A stretch of DNA of 64,000 nucleotides from Deltaproteobacteria bacterium. GTDB taxonomy: Bacteria; Bdellovibrionota_B; Oligoflexia; Oligoflexales; CAIYRB01. Below, in pieces: positions 63,295 to 64,000 of this stretch (positions within the stretch are counted from its first letter, which is position 1; each line of letters begins with the position of its first letter). Position numbers and translations under genes: made by a program. A model generated the notes under the pieces. The model ran no database searches. It saw only the letters and a program-made list of their open reading frames with translations, and had not been told where the DNA came from. The stretch lies in the NCBI GenBank assembly GCA_016874735.1, contig VGTI01000012.1, positions 1-64,000 of the forward strand. The letters run 5' to 3'.

Positions 63295-63754
63295 TTGCGC
63301 AGCAGCTTTTCTCCGCCTTTGCCTCACCTATAACAATCTTCACGGGCTTTGCTGCGACGGGTTTTTGGACAAAAAGTCTGAGTACACCATCGCGATGATC
63401 AGCACTAATATCCTCGGCCTTAACGCCATCAGGGAGCGTGAATGTGCGCTCAAATTTCGTATAACTGCCACTTGCATCGCCCTCATCGTGCTTGCGCTCG
63501 CCAGTAACGACCAGGTTATTGGCCGTCAGCTCAATCGTGATGTTGTCGCGACTGACTCCTGGGATCTCAAGGCTGAGGGTGTACTTAGTTTCGTCTTCGT
63601 CGACTTGCACCCGGGGCGTTTGCTTGTAGCCGGTGGCTCGTTCACGGGCGGCAACGCGCCAGTCATCCGTAAACCAATCGTCAAGACCGTTAAACCATGG
63701 GCGCAGGTTAGCAAAACGGCGGGGTTCGAGGTTTCTATCGAAAACGGTTAACAT
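63287..63754 (-). CDS. Small heat-shock protein Hsp20
   Basis: A 155-residue chaperone with AGGAG eight bases before ATG. The alpha-crystallin domain is PRVQVDEDETKYTLSLEIPGVSR...ITIELTANNLVVTGERK, then YTKFERTFTLPDGVKAEDISADHRDGVLRLFVQK. The C-terminus is KSCCATT, with two adjacent Cys, and the usual IxI motif appears as VKIVIG. It holds unfolding proteins in soluble form. Its end overlaps the reductase gene by eight bases. No CIRCE element or clear RNA-thermometer pairing to the ribosome site was seen. Confidence 0.93.
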   Translation of the reverse strand: MLTVFDRNLEPRRFANLRPWFNGLDDWFTDDWRVAARERATGYKQTPRVQVDEDETKYTLSLEIPGVSRDNITIELTANNLVVTGERKHDEGDASGSYTKFERTFTLPDGVKAEDISADHRDGVLRLFVQKPVAAKPVKIVIGEAKAEKSCCATT

Positions 63755-64000
63755 AATTAATCTCCTTTGTTTTTATTTCTGAACTGAGGCGGCAGCTACC
63801 TGCCTCTGAATTTAATGTGAGTACGATTTCGTAAGTGTCAAGGTATGATGATTGTGAGGGGATGTTTAGGTGCTAGTTTTGGATTGATATGTGGGGATAG
63901 TTTTGCTGAGCGCCACGACACAGAATTGGTACCTCGTTAGGCGCTGGACGAAACGCCTGCTTAGCCTCATGTACCTAAACGCTTTCTTAATTGCATTTCA
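63755..64000. other. Right-edge region without a gene
   Basis: This is the leader of hsp20 on the - strand, containing an imperfect hairpin (GAGGC...GCCTC on that strand) about 30 bases before the start. No open frame of note; nothing else that I can support. Confidence 0.4.

Noticed and set aside
63755-63830. hsp20 leader hairpin as a ROSE or fourU RNA thermometer
   Set aside because: The hairpin does not pair with the AGGAG ribosome site and no U-rich anti-site was found.

Overview
The window reads as a chromosome segment of a Gram-negative bacterium at roughly 50% GC. The best guess is a member of the Bdellovibrionota (Oligoflexia-like). That placement is inferred from the mix of Lol-type lipoprotein export, an Asp-type HemB, sigma-54 activators, and giant secreted fibre proteins with repeated GNVGIGTTAP motifs. 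No rRNA, tRNA or CRISPR was seen.

1-4410: a LolC/LolE-type permease (cut by the window edge), a DAPG-hydrolase-like enzyme translationally coupled to a DCC-family thiol oxidoreductase, a ketopantoate-reductase-family protein and a lipoprotein. 4523-19307: the fibre locus. Fibre A (1764 aa) and fibre B (about 1534 codons, broken by a frameshift) share a duplicated leader, a signal peptide and a 292-residue tandem module. Orphan C-terminal pieces lie behind both genes, including a peptidase-S74 intramolecular chaperone. An IS607 remnant, a DUF4143 ATPase and a HEPN/MNT pair lie among them. 19321-24819: hemB with a two-gene threonine/serine exporter, then ruvC and a Ca2+-type P-ATPase.

24934-35971: a decayed GH92 glycosidase, a secreted protein made of two Cys-rich repeats, an EamA transporter, an NtrC-type regulator, a complete-looking insertion sequence with TTAA flanks and 18-bp inverted repeats, a DUF4142-like protein, an MFS exporter, a large unknown protein and small envelope proteins. 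36139-41458: a DUF1573 protein, a small membrane peptide, a pectinacetylesterase/Notum-like enzyme, and miaB with ffh. 41641-55400: a lipoprotein hydrolase, then four paralogous multi-pass membrane proteins with TPR tails and a conserved Asp-Asp loop motif, recalling TMTC O-mannosyltransferases. A GT2 glycosyltransferase, a GT-C-like membrane protein, a YheT-like hydrolase and a degenerate class II aldolase-like protein lie among them. Together they suggest a protein or envelope glycosylation locus.

55405-63294 is the most coherent candidate system. A pseudokinase/sigma-54-activator fusion is divergent from a six-gene operon: ketoreductase, extended acyl carrier protein, double-hotdog dehydratase, ketosynthase, active-site-less ketosynthase partner (chain-length-factor-like) and a thioester/acyl reductase. 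The gap between them holds a good sigma-54 -24/-12 promoter and two palindromes 32 bp apart, placed where an enhancer-binding activator would bind. I infer a dedicated type II fatty-acid or polyketide pathway ending in reductive release to an aldehyde or alcohol. An Hsp20 gene closes the window.
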